Positions 1 to 9,373 of a stretch of 64,000 bases of DNA are shown one piece after another (the stretch's first letter is position 1; each line of letters opens with the position of its first letter). The stretch is from JACVRW01 sp963850205 (GTDB lineage Bacteria > Actinomycetota > Thermoleophilia > Solirubrobacterales > Thermoleophilaceae). Made by a program: the position numbers and the translations under genes. Location of the stretch: the NCBI GenBank assembly GCA_963850205.1, contig CAWKKJ010000012.1:186001-250000 (forward strand). Direction: 5' to 3'. The notes under the pieces were generated by a model. It made no database searches. It had not been told where the DNA came from and was given only the letters and a program-made list of their open reading frames with translations.

Positions 1-353
1 AGGTGCTTTCGCTTCCGGCCGCCGAGGCCCTGCTCGAGGAGGCGGGGCGCCTGGCGGACTACGTGGTGCTGGACTCACCGCCGCTCACCCAGGTGATCGA
101 CGCGATGCCGCTCGCCCGCCGGGCGGACGACGTCGTGCTGGTGGTCCGGTTGGGCTCGAGCAGGCTCGCCCAGCTGGCGCGTCTCGGGGACCTGCTCGAT
201 CAGAACGAGATCCGGCCGGCCGGCTTCGTGGTCGTCGGCGGGGCGGTGGCTGAGGAGCAGGACTACCGGGTGACGCAGCGCCAGCGGGCGGCCGAGGCTG
301 ACTGGCTGGTCATCCCGGAGTCCGAGAGGCCCACGGTCCCCGACGACCGCTGA
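1..353 (+). CDS. CpsD/CapB-like polysaccharide tyrosine-kinase, C-terminal fragment
   Basis: The reading frame is open from the left edge, so this is the 3' end of a longer gene. The visible part holds the Walker B-type strand YVVLDSPP, the following LARRADDVVLVVRLG strand and the helix after it, in the order seen in the ATPase domain of bacterial tyrosine (BY) kinases or Wzz-kinase fusions that control EPS chain length. The tail lacks the usual C-terminal tyrosine cluster; only one isolated Tyr (in EEQDYRVT) is present. The stop lies 10 nt before the next gene, a polymerase/ligase on the same strand, so the two probably form an operon. The ATP-binding P-loop would lie outside the window. Confidence 0.75.
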   Translation, partial: VLSLPAAEALLEEAGRLADYVVLDSPPLTQVIDAMPLARRADDVVLVVRLGSSRLAQLARLGDLLDQNEIRPAGFVVVGGAVAEEQDYRVTQRQRAAEADWLVIPESERPTVPDDR

Positions 354-363
354 CCCTTTCGCA

Positions 364-1770
364 GTGACGGCGCGGACAGAGCTGCCGACCAGGTTGCTGG
401 GGGCGGGACTGCTGGGCTCCGCCCTGCTGATCGGGGTGCTCGCGGGCGTCAATCCCGCGCTCGCGCTGGGCGTCACCCTCGGCCTGGTGTTCCTCGTCAT
501 CGCGATCGCGAACCTCACCGCCGGCATCTGCCTGTTCGCGTTTCTGACCTTTCTGGACTCGATCCTCCCCGCGGACGCCGAGGGAGTCCTGTCGGTGTCG
601 AAGTTGGTGGGGCTGGTGCTGGTGCTCTCGTGGTTCGCGGTGGTCACCGCGGGCGAGCGCGAGCGCCGTGAGCAGCTCTTCAGCCCCCCGGCGTTCCTGC
701 TCGTGTTGATCTTCTTCGTGGGCTGGGCGGCCGTGAGCGCCGTCTGGGCCGAGGACACGGCCGCCGCGATCGATGCCACCACCCGCTACCTGCCGAACGC
801 CATGCTGTTCCTGATCGTCTTCGCGGGCGTTCGTACTCGCGAGCAGCTGCTCTGGGTGGTGGGCAGCCTCGTGGTCGGAGCCGTCATCGCGGCCGTTTAC
901 GGCCTGGTGGCGGGGGCGCCCCAGGACGACCCCGGCCGCGTCGCCATCGGCAACGCCAACGAGACCGCGGCGTCACTGGTGGTGGGCGGCACGCTCGCAG
1001 CGGCGCTGGCCTTCGCACTGCGCGGCAAGCCCGTGCTGCGACTTCTTACGACGCTGGTCGTGCCGCTATGTGTTTTCGCGGTCTTTCTGACCCTCTCGCG
1101 CGGTGGGCTCGTGGCGCTCGGCGCATCGCTGATCGCAGCGCTGGTCGTCGCCGGGCGGCGCCGAGGAGCGGTGTTCGGCGTGGTCGCCGCTGCCGTGCTT
1201 GCGGCCGTCATCTACTTCGGCGCGTTCGCGTCGGTCGATGCGCGAGACCGCATCCTCGAGCTGGACGGGGGCACCGGCCGGACCGACATCTGGACCGTCG
1301 GCTGGCGGATGGTCGAGGCTCAGCCGCTGTGGGGTGTCGGCGCGGGGAACTTCCCGGTCGCGTCGATCCACTACCTGCTGGAGCCTGGGGCGCTGCTGCG
1401 CAGCGACTTCATCGTCGACGACCCCAAGGTCGCGCACAACACCTACCTGAACGTGCTCGCGGAGCTGGGCGTGGTCGGGCTCGCCCTGTTCCTCGCCATT
1501 CTCGCCTTTCCGTTGTGGTGGGCCGCACGGGCGGCGGGCCTCGCAGCCCGGGCCGGCGACCGTCAGCTCGAGATCCTTGCGCTGGCGATAGTCGTCGTGC
1601 TCGTCGGGCTGCTTGCTGCTGACTTCTTCGGGTCGCGCCAGTACAGCAAGCAGCTGTGGCTCCTGTTGAGCCTGTGTCCGGTGCTGCTCCAGATCAGTCG
1701 TGCTGAGCTCGCCGCGCGTCGAGAGGGCGCCTCAGCCGCCGGCCGAGCGCTTTCAGCTCCTTCAGGCTGA
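364..1770 (+). CDS. O-antigen ligase/polymerase family membrane protein (Wzy/WaaL-like)
   Basis: A 468-residue polytopic membrane protein with about a dozen hydrophobic segments. A large external loop near residues 310-365 contains the family signature region (GRTDIWTVGWRMVEAQPLWGVGAGNF, then a conserved VAHNTYLNVLAELG). Wzy_C-type proteins polymerise polysaccharide repeat units or transfer glycans at the outer face of the membrane. The GTG start lies 10 nt after the kinase stop, which suggests co-transcription. The 3' end overlaps the convergent flippase gene by 77 nt. The exact substrate cannot be read from sequence. It differs from the ligase-TPR proteins at 4416 and 47080 in having no C-terminal TPR domain. 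Confidence 0.85.
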   Translation: MTARTELPTRLLGAGLLGSALLIGVLAGVNPALALGVTLGLVFLVIAIANLTAGICLFAFLTFLDSILPADAEGVLSVSKLVGLVLVLSWFAVVTAGERERREQLFSPPAFLLVLIFFVGWAAVSAVWAEDTAAAIDATTRYLPNAMLFLIVFAGVRTREQLLWVVGSLVVGAVIAAVYGLVAGAPQDDPGRVAIGNANETAASLVVGGTLAAALAFALRGKPVLRLLTTLVVPLCVFAVFLTLSRGGLVALGASLIAALVVAGRRRGAVFGVVAAAVLAAVIYFGAFASVDARDRILELDGGTGRTDIWTVGWRMVEAQPLWGVGAGNFPVASIHYLLEPGALLRSDFIVDDPKVAHNTYLNVLAELGVVGLALFLAILAFPLWWAARAAGLAARAGDRQLEILALAIVVVLVGLLAADFFGSRQYSKQLWLLLSLCPVLLQISRAELAARREGASAAGRALSAPSG

Positions 1771-3196
1771 CCTGCCGGGTCAGGACCAAGATCGCCGCGT
1801 ACACAGCGGTTCCGAGCGCCCCGCCGACCACGACTAGCGGCAGGGCGATCTCGCCGGTGCCGAAGATCAGCAGCACCAGGGCCATGCCACCCGCCGCCGT
1901 CAGGGATCCCAGGAACGGCGCCACCAGCGGTCTGAGGCGCAGGCCCGCCACATCCCGGCAGAGACGGAGGTGGGCAGCGACGTAGAGCATGTAGGCCACG
2001 TCGGTGCCGATGGCCGCGGCGATGATGCCCATCCGCTCGAGCAGGGCGAGGTCGATTGCCGCGTTCACCACCACCGCGCCGATCGCGATCGGGACCCGCC
2101 GTGCGGCGGCACCGAGGTAGTTCGCGGCGCCCGCCAATAGGGGGGAGACGGCGGTCAGCAGCGCGAAGGGCGCCAACGCTCGCAGCGTGTCCACCGAACC
2201 CAGGTACTCCGTGCCGAGGACGATGCGGGTGAGCGGCTCGGCCCACACGATCATCGGCGCGAGCACCACGCCCTGGATCAGGACCATGTAGTGCAGAGCG
2301 GTCTCGAGCGCCCCGTGGTCGGGCCCTTCGCCGCCGAGGGTGAGACGCGGCGCGACGGCGCTGCGCACCGGAAGGCCGATGAAGTACAGGAGGCCGGCCA
2401 GCTTGTAGGCGGCCTCGAAGAGCCCGACGGCCGAGACGCTCAGGACCGCGCCAATCAACAGGACGTCGATCGAGCTGAACAGCGTGAACGCTCCGTCGAC
2501 GAGGACCAGCGCTGAGCCGTATACGGCCAGCCGCCGGGCGTGGCCGTGCCCGCCGCGTAGCGGCCGGACGCTGCGGCCAAGGGTGCGTGCGATGAACACC
2601 AGGCCGAAGCCCGCAGCGAATGCGTACGCCGCGGCCCGGCCCGCCATCGCGCCGGTGGCGCCCGTGCCGAAGAGCACAATCGCGATCGAGAGGCCGGTCT
2701 CGATTGTGCTCTCGGCGAGCACGACGCGCAGGTAGACCGAGATGCGTCCCAGCGCCTCGAAGACCGCGGCCCACAGCAGCATCAGGCCCTGCCCGAACAG
2801 GGCGAGCGCGAGGATGCGCAACGGCCAGGCGAGGTCGGGCTCACCGTAGGCCGAGGCGATCGGGTCGGCCAGCGCTATGAGTCCCAGGCAGGACAGGCCA
2901 CCAATGACGAGCTTCAGCCGAAACGCGTCCGACACGACCTTCGCCACGGCGTCGGCGTCTCCCCGGCGCTCGGCGACGAACCGGGCCGCGCTCATGGAGA
3001 TGCCGAGGTCGGAGGGAACGGTCATCAGGACGCCCACCCCCATCGCCAGCGCAAAGACGCCGTACTCAGCCGGCCCGAGGTAGCGGACCAGGAAGATCGT
3101 CAGGATCCCCGTAAAGACGGCGCCCGTGAGCTTCACGGCTACCGCGAACCCGGTGTTGCGGGCGATGCTGTCGACTTGCTGATCGGGGCGGCTCAC
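1694..3196 (-). CDS. Polysaccharide flippase (Wzx/MATE-like, PST family)
   Basis: About 500 residues with 12-14 predicted membrane helices. The N-terminal signature VKLTGAVFTGILTIFLVRYLG followed by EYGVFALAMG is typical of oligosaccharide flippases of the MVF superfamily, which move lipid-linked repeat units across the membrane. I chose the GTG at 3196 (VSRPDQQVDSIARNTG). The frame stays open further upstream, but that stretch lies inside the preceding gene and is low-complexity. This start leaves a 46-nt gap after the beta-helix lipoprotein and gives a normal family length. The gene is convergent with, and overlaps, the polymerase at 364-1770. Confidence 0.87.
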   Translation of the reverse strand: MSRPDQQVDSIARNTGFAVAVKLTGAVFTGILTIFLVRYLGPAEYGVFALAMGVGVLMTVPSDLGISMSAARFVAERRGDADAVAKVVSDAFRLKLVIGGLSCLGLIALADPIASAYGEPDLAWPLRILALALFGQGLMLLWAAVFEALGRISVYLRVVLAESTIETGLSIAIVLFGTGATGAMAGRAAAYAFAAGFGLVFIARTLGRSVRPLRGGHGHARRLAVYGSALVLVDGAFTLFSSIDVLLIGAVLSVSAVGLFEAAYKLAGLLYFIGLPVRSAVAPRLTLGGEGPDHGALETALHYMVLIQGVVLAPMIVWAEPLTRIVLGTEYLGSVDTLRALAPFALLTAVSPLLAGAANYLGAAARRVPIAIGAVVVNAAIDLALLERMGIIAAAIGTDVAYMLYVAAHLRLCRDVAGLRLRPLVAPFLGSLTAAGGMALVLLIFGTGEIALPLVVVGGALGTAVYAAILVLTRQVSLKELKALGRRLRRPLDARRAQHD

Positions 3197-3242
3197 CGCA
3201 ACGGTGCCGAACTTCGGCGCCGGGTCCGGGTCCGGGTCAGCC

Positions 3243-4343
3243 CTACCGGCCCCGGCGCGCCGCGGCCCCCCCGGCATCGCGGGCGAGGGCCGAGCAGTCC
3301 GAAGCGCGTCTGAGCCGGTAGTTCCCCGCCCGCCGGTCGACATAGACGGGCGTCCTCGCGACCACGTTGCCGGACGCCTCGAAGCCTGCTTCGGTGCCGA
3401 CGCCGGATGGCGCCCCGGGACCGGTGCTGAGCAGGCAGTTCCGTGAGGCACTGTTTCCCTGGCCGGAAGGGCCGCCGCTCCAGGATGACTCGATGTTCCA
3501 GCGCGGAGACGAGTTGGTGATCACGTTGTCGCGTACGAGGTTGCCGTCGGAGGTCTCCCCACCCCCGGGCCCCGCGAAGATGACTCCGCCCTGGTTGGAG
3601 TCGATGACGTTGCCCACCACCAGGGTACTGTCGGCATTCGGGTACAGGTGGACCGCCCAGCCACCTCGGTTGTCGATCAGCAGGTTGCGACGTATCACCG
3701 CGTCGCGGCTGTTCACCACGTAGATCAGGTGGTCGTGCTTTCCCCTGCGGCCACACCGCCGTATCCGATTGTTCTCGATCAGCAGGCCCGACACCGTGCG
3801 GCTCGAGCCGACCAGGACGCAGCTGATGCTGCGCGCGGCGGTGATGTCACTACCGAGGAGCTCCACCCCGTCGGCCTGGATCTTGAGCGGGATTGCGAAC
3901 TGGGGATCGTGTGAGATGAGCCTGAGTCCGGCGATCCGGGCGCCGCGCGCCGCAGGCTCGACCCAGACAGGCCCGTCGATCGTCGCCCGAGATCGCCCGA
4001 ATGAGCGGATCGTCGTCCGGGGCTGCTCCAACCTGACGACGCCTCGATGCCGGAAGCGGCCCGGCATCAGGCAGCCGACCTGCCCCGGGCGCAGCGAGCC
4101 AACGAGCGCCGCGAGGGAACGAAACGGCCGGGCCCGGCTGCCGCTTCCCGGCCGCGAGCCTTGCGGCGAGGCGTACCGATCGCACGATGCCCTCAGGGCG
4201 GCCCGCGTGTTGTCGGGACCGCCGCGTGCCTTAGCGGCAAAGTTGGCGGGGGGATTGGAGGACGTGGAGTCGCTGCTACACCCGGCGGCGAGCACGAACC
4301 CGAAAGCCAGGAGTACGGCGAAACTTGTCATTCGTGGCGACAC
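3243..4343 (-). CDS. Lipoprotein with right-handed parallel beta-helix repeats
   Basis: The 366-residue product starts with a lipoprotein-type signal (FAVLLAFGFVLAAGCSSDS, lipidated Cys near residue 22). The mature part has repeats such as NNRIRRC, RNLLIDNRGG, GNVIDSNQGGV and VRDNVITNSSP, the pattern of a pectate-lyase-like beta-helix. Such proteins bind, cleave or epimerise polysaccharide, or are structural. No confident catalytic residue can be named. It lies in a run of minus-strand EPS genes, 46 nt upstream of the flippase start, so a role in handling the exported polysaccharide at the cell surface is likely but inferred. Confidence 0.75.
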   Translation of the reverse strand: MSPRMTSFAVLLAFGFVLAAGCSSDSTSSNPPANFAAKARGGPDNTRAALRASCDRYASPQGSRPGSGSRARPFRSLAALVGSLRPGQVGCLMPGRFRHRGVVRLEQPRTTIRSFGRSRATIDGPVWVEPAARGARIAGLRLISHDPQFAIPLKIQADGVELLGSDITAARSISCVLVGSSRTVSGLLIENNRIRRCGRRGKHDHLIYVVNSRDAVIRRNLLIDNRGGWAVHLYPNADSTLVVGNVIDSNQGGVIFAGPGGGETSDGNLVRDNVITNSSPRWNIESSWSGGPSGQGNSASRNCLLSTGPGAPSGVGTEAGFEASGNVVARTPVYVDRRAGNYRLRRASDCSALARDAGGAAARRGR

Positions 4344-4415
4344 AAGCGGTGTACGCCCGGATCGGACGATGGGTTCGATGCCCGGCGTACGACCTCAGGC
4401 TAGTGAGAAGGTTCT

Positions 4416-6446
4416 TCAGTTCAGTGCGATTCGATCGCGATAGTCGGCGCGCGTATACGGACCGAGCCGAACCGGGTCGAGCCGGCCGCTGCGGCGCAGC
4501 TCACTGAGCACGGCCCCCGCGACGTGGTCGCGCGGGGCGAGCCTGCGCGCCTCAGACAGCAGGCGGACCGCCCGGGTCGGCCGACCGGCGCCGGACTCGG
4601 CCACGCCCAGGAGCAGATGGAGGTCGGAGTCGCCGGCGTCGCGCTCGAAGGCCTGCCGGAACTCAGCGGCGGCCGCCTCGGGATCCCCGCGCCCGAGCTC
4701 GATGAGGCCGGCGGTCCTGGCCGGGGCGGGGGAGAGCGGGTTCAGCGAGGCCGCCCGGTCGAGTTGCTCCAAGGCGGTTCCCGGGCTGGTCTCCGCGCGC
4801 TCGATCGCCCCACGCCGGTCGCGTTCTGACAGCCACGGGGGCACCACAGACACGATCAGGAGCAGGCCCGACGCGCAGGCGACGGCGAGCGCGCGGCGAC
4901 CGGCGATGAGCGCCCGTCGTTCCTCGGCACCCTCGCTCAGGCCGCGCGCGACCGCGACCGCCACCCCGACGCCCGCCATGGCCGCCCCCGACAGGGCAGG
5001 GAACTCCCAGAAGCGGTCGAGGGTCCCGTGCGCGAGCCAGTACCCGAGCATCAGCAGGCCCGCACCCGCCGTCGCGCCGGCGACGTCGGCGCGCCGGCGT
5101 CCCGGCAGCGCGGCCAGCACGGCACACAGAAGCGCTCCAACCAGCAGGAGGGCCCCGATCACCCCGGTTTCGGCGAGGGCGACCATGGGGGTGCTGTGTG
5201 GAAAGCGCGGCCTCTGGGGGCTCTCGCCGCGCCTCAGGTAGGCGCGGCCGAAGTTGTCGGCGCCGGCGCCGAGCAGCGGCGCGTCCTCGAACTCTCTCCA
5301 GGCAACCCGCCAGTAGTCGTAGCGGTAGGTCGAAAAGCCCGCGGTGAGCCGGCCGGATGGATCCTGGGGAGAAAAGCCGCCCTCCTTGAACTCACTCCAC
5401 GCGTCGGAGGCGGCCGTGAACGGGCTGCGCTCGATCACCGCATAGCCGGCCACCACGCCGATCGCTGCGAGCGCGGCGGCCGCCAGCACCGCGGCACTGA
5501 TTTGCCGGGCGCGGGCGACAGGCACCTCCACGCGTTCGTCCATGACCGCCGCCAGCGCGCCGAGGAGCGTGAGACCCCCGCCGGCGAGCAGGAGCGCCCG
5601 CAGCGCGCTGTCGAAGACGGCTCCGGGTTGGTCGGGCGGCCGCACGTCGCTGTAGACGTCGAGCAGCGGGCCCAGGATGAGCCCGATCGCGGCCCCGACG
5701 GCAACCAGCGCCGCGATCGTGCGACCTCGTCCCGGCACGACCAGGATCGCGAGCAAGGCGACGATCGGGAGGACTATCAGCCAGCCGCGGCTCTGCCCGA
5801 GCAGGGCCGCGCCGGCCAGGAGGCCGGCGGCCCCCAGGAACAACCCCCGCAGCGGCGCCGGTACGCCGCGCCGGCCGGCCAGCACGGCGCACGGCAGCAG
5901 CCCGAGCATCCAGAGCCCGACGTTTGCGTTCGTGTACCCGACCGGCTGCGCAAAGCGAGCCTCGTCGAAGAACTGGCCCGCCTGGTCGGCTCCCGAGGCC
6001 CTCAGCAGCTCAATCAGGGCGAGAGCCGCGATCCCCAGCCCGAATGCGCCCAGAGTGACCGCGGCGGCGCGGCTCCTCAGTGGCCAGAGCGCGCACAGCG
6101 CCAGGATCAGCGTGTACAGCAGCGTCCGGTTGCCGGCGTCCCAGGCAAGCTCCGGCTGGTCCGCCCACAGCATGGAGAGCAGCGAGAGGGCGCCGTACCC
6201 CGCGAGCAGGAGGATTGCCGCCAGCGCAACGCGCGCGGGCCGCGGCCGCGGCAGCACCGCGAGGAACACCACGAGAACCGCCCCGAGGAGCGGGGTCGCC
6301 GGCATCCACGTGGTGCCCGAGATTCCGCCCTGGTCGGCTCCAAACCAGAGCACGACGGAGATTGCGACGAGCGAGGGCACCAGCCCGGGATTGCGCTGCA
6401 CCACAGAAGCCGCCCGCTCTCGGTGTGGCCTCCCGCTACGACTCAC
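4416..6446 (-). CDS. O-antigen ligase-like membrane protein with C-terminal TPR domain
   Basis: 676 residues. The N-terminal two thirds is a polytopic membrane domain with the Wzy_C region FEDAPLLGAGADNFGRAYLRRG, then PRFPHSTPMVALAETGVIGA. The last ~120 residues form TPR-like helices (ALEQLDRAASLNPLSPAP, AAAEFRQAFERDAGDSDLHL). This is the layout of glycan-transferring ligases that also dock a partner. It is clearly paralogous to the protein at 47080-49128: same domain order, same ligase motif, same TPR register and a similar charged tail. The ATG overlaps the stop of the upstream glycosyltransferase by 4 nt (ATGA), so the two are translationally coupled. Acceptor and donor are unknown. Confidence 0.85.
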   Translation of the reverse strand: MSRSGRPHRERAASVVQRNPGLVPSLVAISVVLWFGADQGGISGTTWMPATPLLGAVLVVFLAVLPRPRPARVALAAILLLAGYGALSLLSMLWADQPELAWDAGNRTLLYTLILALCALWPLRSRAAAVTLGAFGLGIAALALIELLRASGADQAGQFFDEARFAQPVGYTNANVGLWMLGLLPCAVLAGRRGVPAPLRGLFLGAAGLLAGAALLGQSRGWLIVLPIVALLAILVVPGRGRTIAALVAVGAAIGLILGPLLDVYSDVRPPDQPGAVFDSALRALLLAGGGLTLLGALAAVMDERVEVPVARARQISAAVLAAAALAAIGVVAGYAVIERSPFTAASDAWSEFKEGGFSPQDPSGRLTAGFSTYRYDYWRVAWREFEDAPLLGAGADNFGRAYLRRGESPQRPRFPHSTPMVALAETGVIGALLLVGALLCAVLAALPGRRRADVAGATAGAGLLMLGYWLAHGTLDRFWEFPALSGAAMAGVGVAVAVARGLSEGAEERRALIAGRRALAVACASGLLLIVSVVPPWLSERDRRGAIERAETSPGTALEQLDRAASLNPLSPAPARTAGLIELGRGDPEAAAAEFRQAFERDAGDSDLHLLLGVAESGAGRPTRAVRLLSEARRLAPRDHVAGAVLSELRRSGRLDPVRLGPYTRADYRDRIALN

Positions 6447-7570
6447 CGCACGAGCGGCTCGAGCACTGTCCGCCAGTCGCGTCCGACGGCGGACGGCGAA
6501 TGAACCTCCTGGATGAACGCCTGCGCCCGGTCGCCCATCTGGCGCCGGAGATCGGGGTTGGCGGCGAGCTCCTCGACGGCCTGCGCGAGCCGTTCCGTCG
6601 AGTCGTTTGCGAAGACTCCGATCTCGTGGTCGACGATCCTGCGGTCCGGATCGACGCTCAGCGAGACGACTGGAACACCCCTGGCCCAGGCCTCGAGGAA
6701 CGTGTTGGGCATGCCCTCGACCGCCGAGGTCTTGACCACGGCGATGGCGCGGCTGATGTACTCGAGCATCTCCTGACGCGGGACGTGCGGCAGCAGCTCG
6801 ACGTTCGGAAGCCCCGCGGCCCGGCGCTGCACGCTCTCAACGAGATCCGGATACCACGCGCTGCTCTCGTTGGTGATCACGACGATCATGCGGAACCTGA
6901 GCTCGGGTAGGGCAGCAGCGAGGTCCAGGAAGAGCTCGGGTCGCTTGTAGTCCATCAGTCGATCAGCCCACAGCAAGGCGTCGGGCTCGGCGGCGGAACG
7001 CTGGGCCGCCTGTGCGAAGCTCGGGATCCTCGTGATCGGGACGTCCGGGAAGCTCTCACGTGCGAGCTCGAGCTGCTCCCAGTTCTGCACGACGATGTGA
7101 TCCGCCCGCCGAACGGCCCGTCTGAAGGCCCGCCACTCGCCCTCGCTTCTGTCGTGTCGTGTCAGGCGGAAGTCCAAGCCGCTCGAGCTCGAGAAGACGA
7201 ACCGGCGGCGGCGTGCCCGAGCAAAGGAAGCGGCCACGCGGACCGGACCGCCCCCCGACCCGCGCACGACGATGCAGTCGGCGTTCGCGCGCTCCAGGCC
7301 CCGCCAGATCGCGAGGCCCTCGAGGGCCGAGCCGACCAGGCGGACTTCGCCCCCGTACGGCGGCCGCTCGACTACGCTGGGTCGCCCGTCAGCCGCGGCC
7401 GGCGCCCCGCCCTCGACCGGATAGACGACGTGGGCCACGCGCATGCCGCTCCTGGCAAGCTCGCAGGCGAGCATGTAGGCCTGATACTCGGCGCCTCCGC
7501 CGGTCGCCCCGGCCGAATAGATGGCCGAACCGGCGGGCGAATGCACGGCGACGTCGTTGTGAGCGGACAA
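6443..7570 (-). CDS. GT4-family glycosyltransferase
   Basis: 375 residues with the two Rossmann domains of GT-B enzymes. The N-terminal glycine-rich segment TGGGAEYQAYMLACELARSG binds acceptor or phosphate, and the C-terminal nucleotide-sugar site includes AVEGMPNTFLEAWARGVPVV, with the conserved Glu of the GT4 EX7E motif. The predicted start is a TTG, with TACGAT on the same strand 8 nt upstream, which fits a leaderless transcript. It is probably the first gene of the run 7570-1694. It should add a sugar to a lipid-linked repeat unit on the cytoplasmic face. Confidence 0.85.
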   Translation of the reverse strand: MSAHNDVAVHSPAGSAIYSAGATGGGAEYQAYMLACELARSGMRVAHVVYPVEGGAPAAADGRPSVVERPPYGGEVRLVGSALEGLAIWRGLERANADCIVVRGSGGGPVRVAASFARARRRRFVFSSSSGLDFRLTRHDRSEGEWRAFRRAVRRADHIVVQNWEQLELARESFPDVPITRIPSFAQAAQRSAAEPDALLWADRLMDYKRPELFLDLAAALPELRFRMIVVITNESSAWYPDLVESVQRRAAGLPNVELLPHVPRQEMLEYISRAIAVVKTSAVEGMPNTFLEAWARGVPVVSLSVDPDRRIVDHEIGVFANDSTERLAQAVEELAANPDLRRQMGDRAQAFIQEVHSPSAVGRDWRTVLEPLVR

Positions 7571-7578
7571 GGCGGCGG

Positions 7579-7584
7579 ATCGTA
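7579..7584 (-). promoter_or_regulatory. Putative -10 (TACGAT) for glycosyltransferase 6443-7570
   Basis: The hexamer ends 8 nt before a TTG start, so transcription would begin at or next to the start codon. No clear -35 was seen. Confidence 0.45.
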
Positions 7585-7669
7585 GCCACCGTCCGGACGG
7601 CCGAGCGGAAGGTCGCCGATCAGTTTTTCCTCGAACCTTCGTCCGCCGCTAGCGCGACAGAGCATCCGC

Positions 7670-7675
7670 CATACT
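7670..7675 (+). promoter_or_regulatory. Putative -10 (CATACT) for methyltransferase 7683-8420
   Basis: CATACT ends 7 nt before the GTG start. Together with the minus-strand TACGAT at 7579-7584, it makes the 7571-7682 gap a divergent promoter region. Confidence 0.4.
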
Positions 7676-7682
7676 CGCCCGG

Positions 7683-8420
7683 GTGGAGGCACTGGAGCGC
7701 TACTTCTCCGCCATCGCCGCCGATTCATCGGAGCGCCGGGCAGCGAACCTGCGGTTCTATCTCGACTTCCTCTTCTCCGGCGTTTCACTGCGCGGAAGCC
7801 GGGTTCTCGACATCGGGGCAGGCGCGGGGCTTTACGGCTTCTACGCCGCCTCAGCCGGGGCGCGGCAGGTGGTGGCCCTCGAACCTGAGGCGGATGGCTC
7901 CCGTACCGGAGCGAGGCGTGAGTTCGAGCGCCTCAGGGAGCGGCTCGAGCTCGATTCGGTGGAGCTTCGGGCGGAAACGTTCCAGGACTTCGATCCGGAC
8001 GGAGAGTGCTTCGACGTCGTCCTGATGCATTCCGTCGTCAACCACCTGGACGAGCAGGCGACGATGACGCTGCATCGCGACGAGGCCGCGCGCCAGACGT
8101 ATCGCCGGCTCTTCCAGCGGCTCGCGGCGATGACCCCGGCGGGCGGGAAGCTCATCGTCGTTGACGCCTCGCGAGCGAACCTCTTCAGCCGGCTTCCGGT
8201 GAGAAGCCCGGTCGAGCCGGGGATCGAGTGGGAGAAGCATCAGTCGCCCCGGACTTGGGCGCGACTTTTCCAGGACGCCGGCTTCGCCGAGCCACGCGTG
8301 CGATGGAGGTCCCCGAGCACGTTTCGCCGCCCCGGCCGTCTGCTGTTGGGCAATCGCGTGGCAGCGTGGGTCCTCGACAGCGTCTTCTGCTTGACCATGA
8401 CTCGCATCGGCCGCAGGTAG
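7683..8420 (+). CDS. Class I SAM-dependent methyltransferase
   Basis: 245 residues with the SAM-binding motif I VLDIGAGAGLYGFYAA (residues ~40-55), an acidic motif II (ALEPEADG) and the post-motif region FDVVLMHSVVNHLDE. The GTG start follows a CATACT hexamer by 7 nt. It opens a plus-strand run with the C5-epimerase (2-nt gap) and two acyltransferases, which points to methylation of a sugar or lipid intermediate of the surface polysaccharide. The methyl acceptor cannot be deduced. Confidence 0.82.
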   Translation: MEALERYFSAIAADSSERRAANLRFYLDFLFSGVSLRGSRVLDIGAGAGLYGFYAASAGARQVVALEPEADGSRTGARREFERLRERLELDSVELRAETFQDFDPDGECFDVVLMHSVVNHLDEQATMTLHRDEAARQTYRRLFQRLAAMTPAGGKLIVVDASRANLFSRLPVRSPVEPGIEWEKHQSPRTWARLFQDAGFAEPRVRWRSPSTFRRPGRLLLGNRVAAWVLDSVFCLTMTRIGRR

Positions 8421-8422
8421 CG

Positions 8423-9373
8423 ATGGCTGCCGCGGCCCTTCCTGGCCGGCTGGGCCGATTCCTGAGCGTCTCGTTCGAGCAACCCGTCGGGCCGCGTATC
8501 CGGCACGACGGCGTGGGCGGGTACTACATCGACATGCGTGTCAAGGCCACCTCGCCGGAGTGGCCGCCCCCTCGGGACCTGCCGCCGCTGGACTCGGCCG
8601 AGGCGATCCACGTCATCGTGGCGCAGTGGGGCCTGGCGGCCTATGAGCACTGGCTCGCGACGGGTAGTGAGGAGTGGCTCGCCGGAGCTCGCGCGGCATG
8701 CGACCACTTCGTCCAGACGCAGCGGACTTCGGGCCCTCGAACCGGCGGCTGGACGCATGAGCATCCGTTTCCCCACACCTTCCGGCTGGATCCACCGTGG
8801 ATCTGCGCAATGGCCCAGGGGGAGGCGGCGAGCCTGCTTGTCCGGATGCACGCCGAGACAGGCGAGGACGTGTACGCCGAAACGGCGATCCGCGCCCTCC
8901 GCCCGCTGACCGTCCCGAGCGCTGCGGGCGGCGTACAGGCGGAGCTCGAGGGCGGGCCATTTTTCGAGGAGTATCCGACCACGCCGCCGTCGCGGGTGCT
9001 CAACGGTGGTATCTATGCGCTGTGGGGGGTACGCGACGTGGGTGCCGCGCTCGACGAGGCCGAGGCCAACGAGCTCTTCCGGGACGGGCTCGACGCGCTC
9101 TCGGCTGGGATCGACTCCTGGGACCTCGGCCACTGGACGCGTTACGACCTTTATCCGCACAGGCGGATCAACGTTGCCAGCAACGCCTACCACGTCCTCC
9201 ACATCGATCAGCTTGCGGCGATGAACACGCTCGAGCCGCGGCCGAGCTTGCAAGCGGCAGAGGCCCGCTTTCGCGGCTACCTCGAGTGGCCGATGGCGCG
9301 TGCTCGCGCGTTCGCCGGGAAGGTGGCGTTCCGCCTGGCTGTGCCGCGGACCCGCCCGCCTCGCGGGCGATGA
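8423..9373 (+). CDS. D-glucuronyl C5-epimerase C-terminal domain protein
   Basis: 316 residues. Conserved blocks GYYIDM, WGLAAYEHWLATGSEEWL, VLNGGIYALWGVRD, SWDLGHWTRYDLY and NAYHVLHIDQL match the catalytic alpha/alpha-barrel domain of heparan/heparosan glucuronyl C5-epimerases (GLCE C-terminal family), which turn D-glucuronate into L-iduronate within a polymer. The frame is open further upstream, but the ATG at 8423, 2 nt after the methyltransferase stop, gives a domain-length protein. No signal peptide is evident, so it would act in the cytoplasm unless exported another way. The stop overlaps the next start (ATGA). This is a strong hint that the local polysaccharide contains uronic acid. 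Confidence 0.8.
   Translation: MAAAALPGRLGRFLSVSFEQPVGPRIRHDGVGGYYIDMRVKATSPEWPPPRDLPPLDSAEAIHVIVAQWGLAAYEHWLATGSEEWLAGARAACDHFVQTQRTSGPRTGGWTHEHPFPHTFRLDPPWICAMAQGEAASLLVRMHAETGEDVYAETAIRALRPLTVPSAAGGVQAELEGGPFFEEYPTTPPSRVLNGGIYALWGVRDVGAALDEAEANELFRDGLDALSAGIDSWDLGHWTRYDLYPHRRINVASNAYHVLHIDQLAAMNTLEPRPSLQAAEARFRGYLEWPMARARAFAGKVAFRLAVPRTRPPRGR

Noticed and set aside
8797..9369. Long N-terminal extension of the acyltransferase at 9370
   Set aside because: The frame is open but lies wholly within the epimerase gene in another frame. The protein family begins at the ATG at 9370, which overlaps the epimerase stop.
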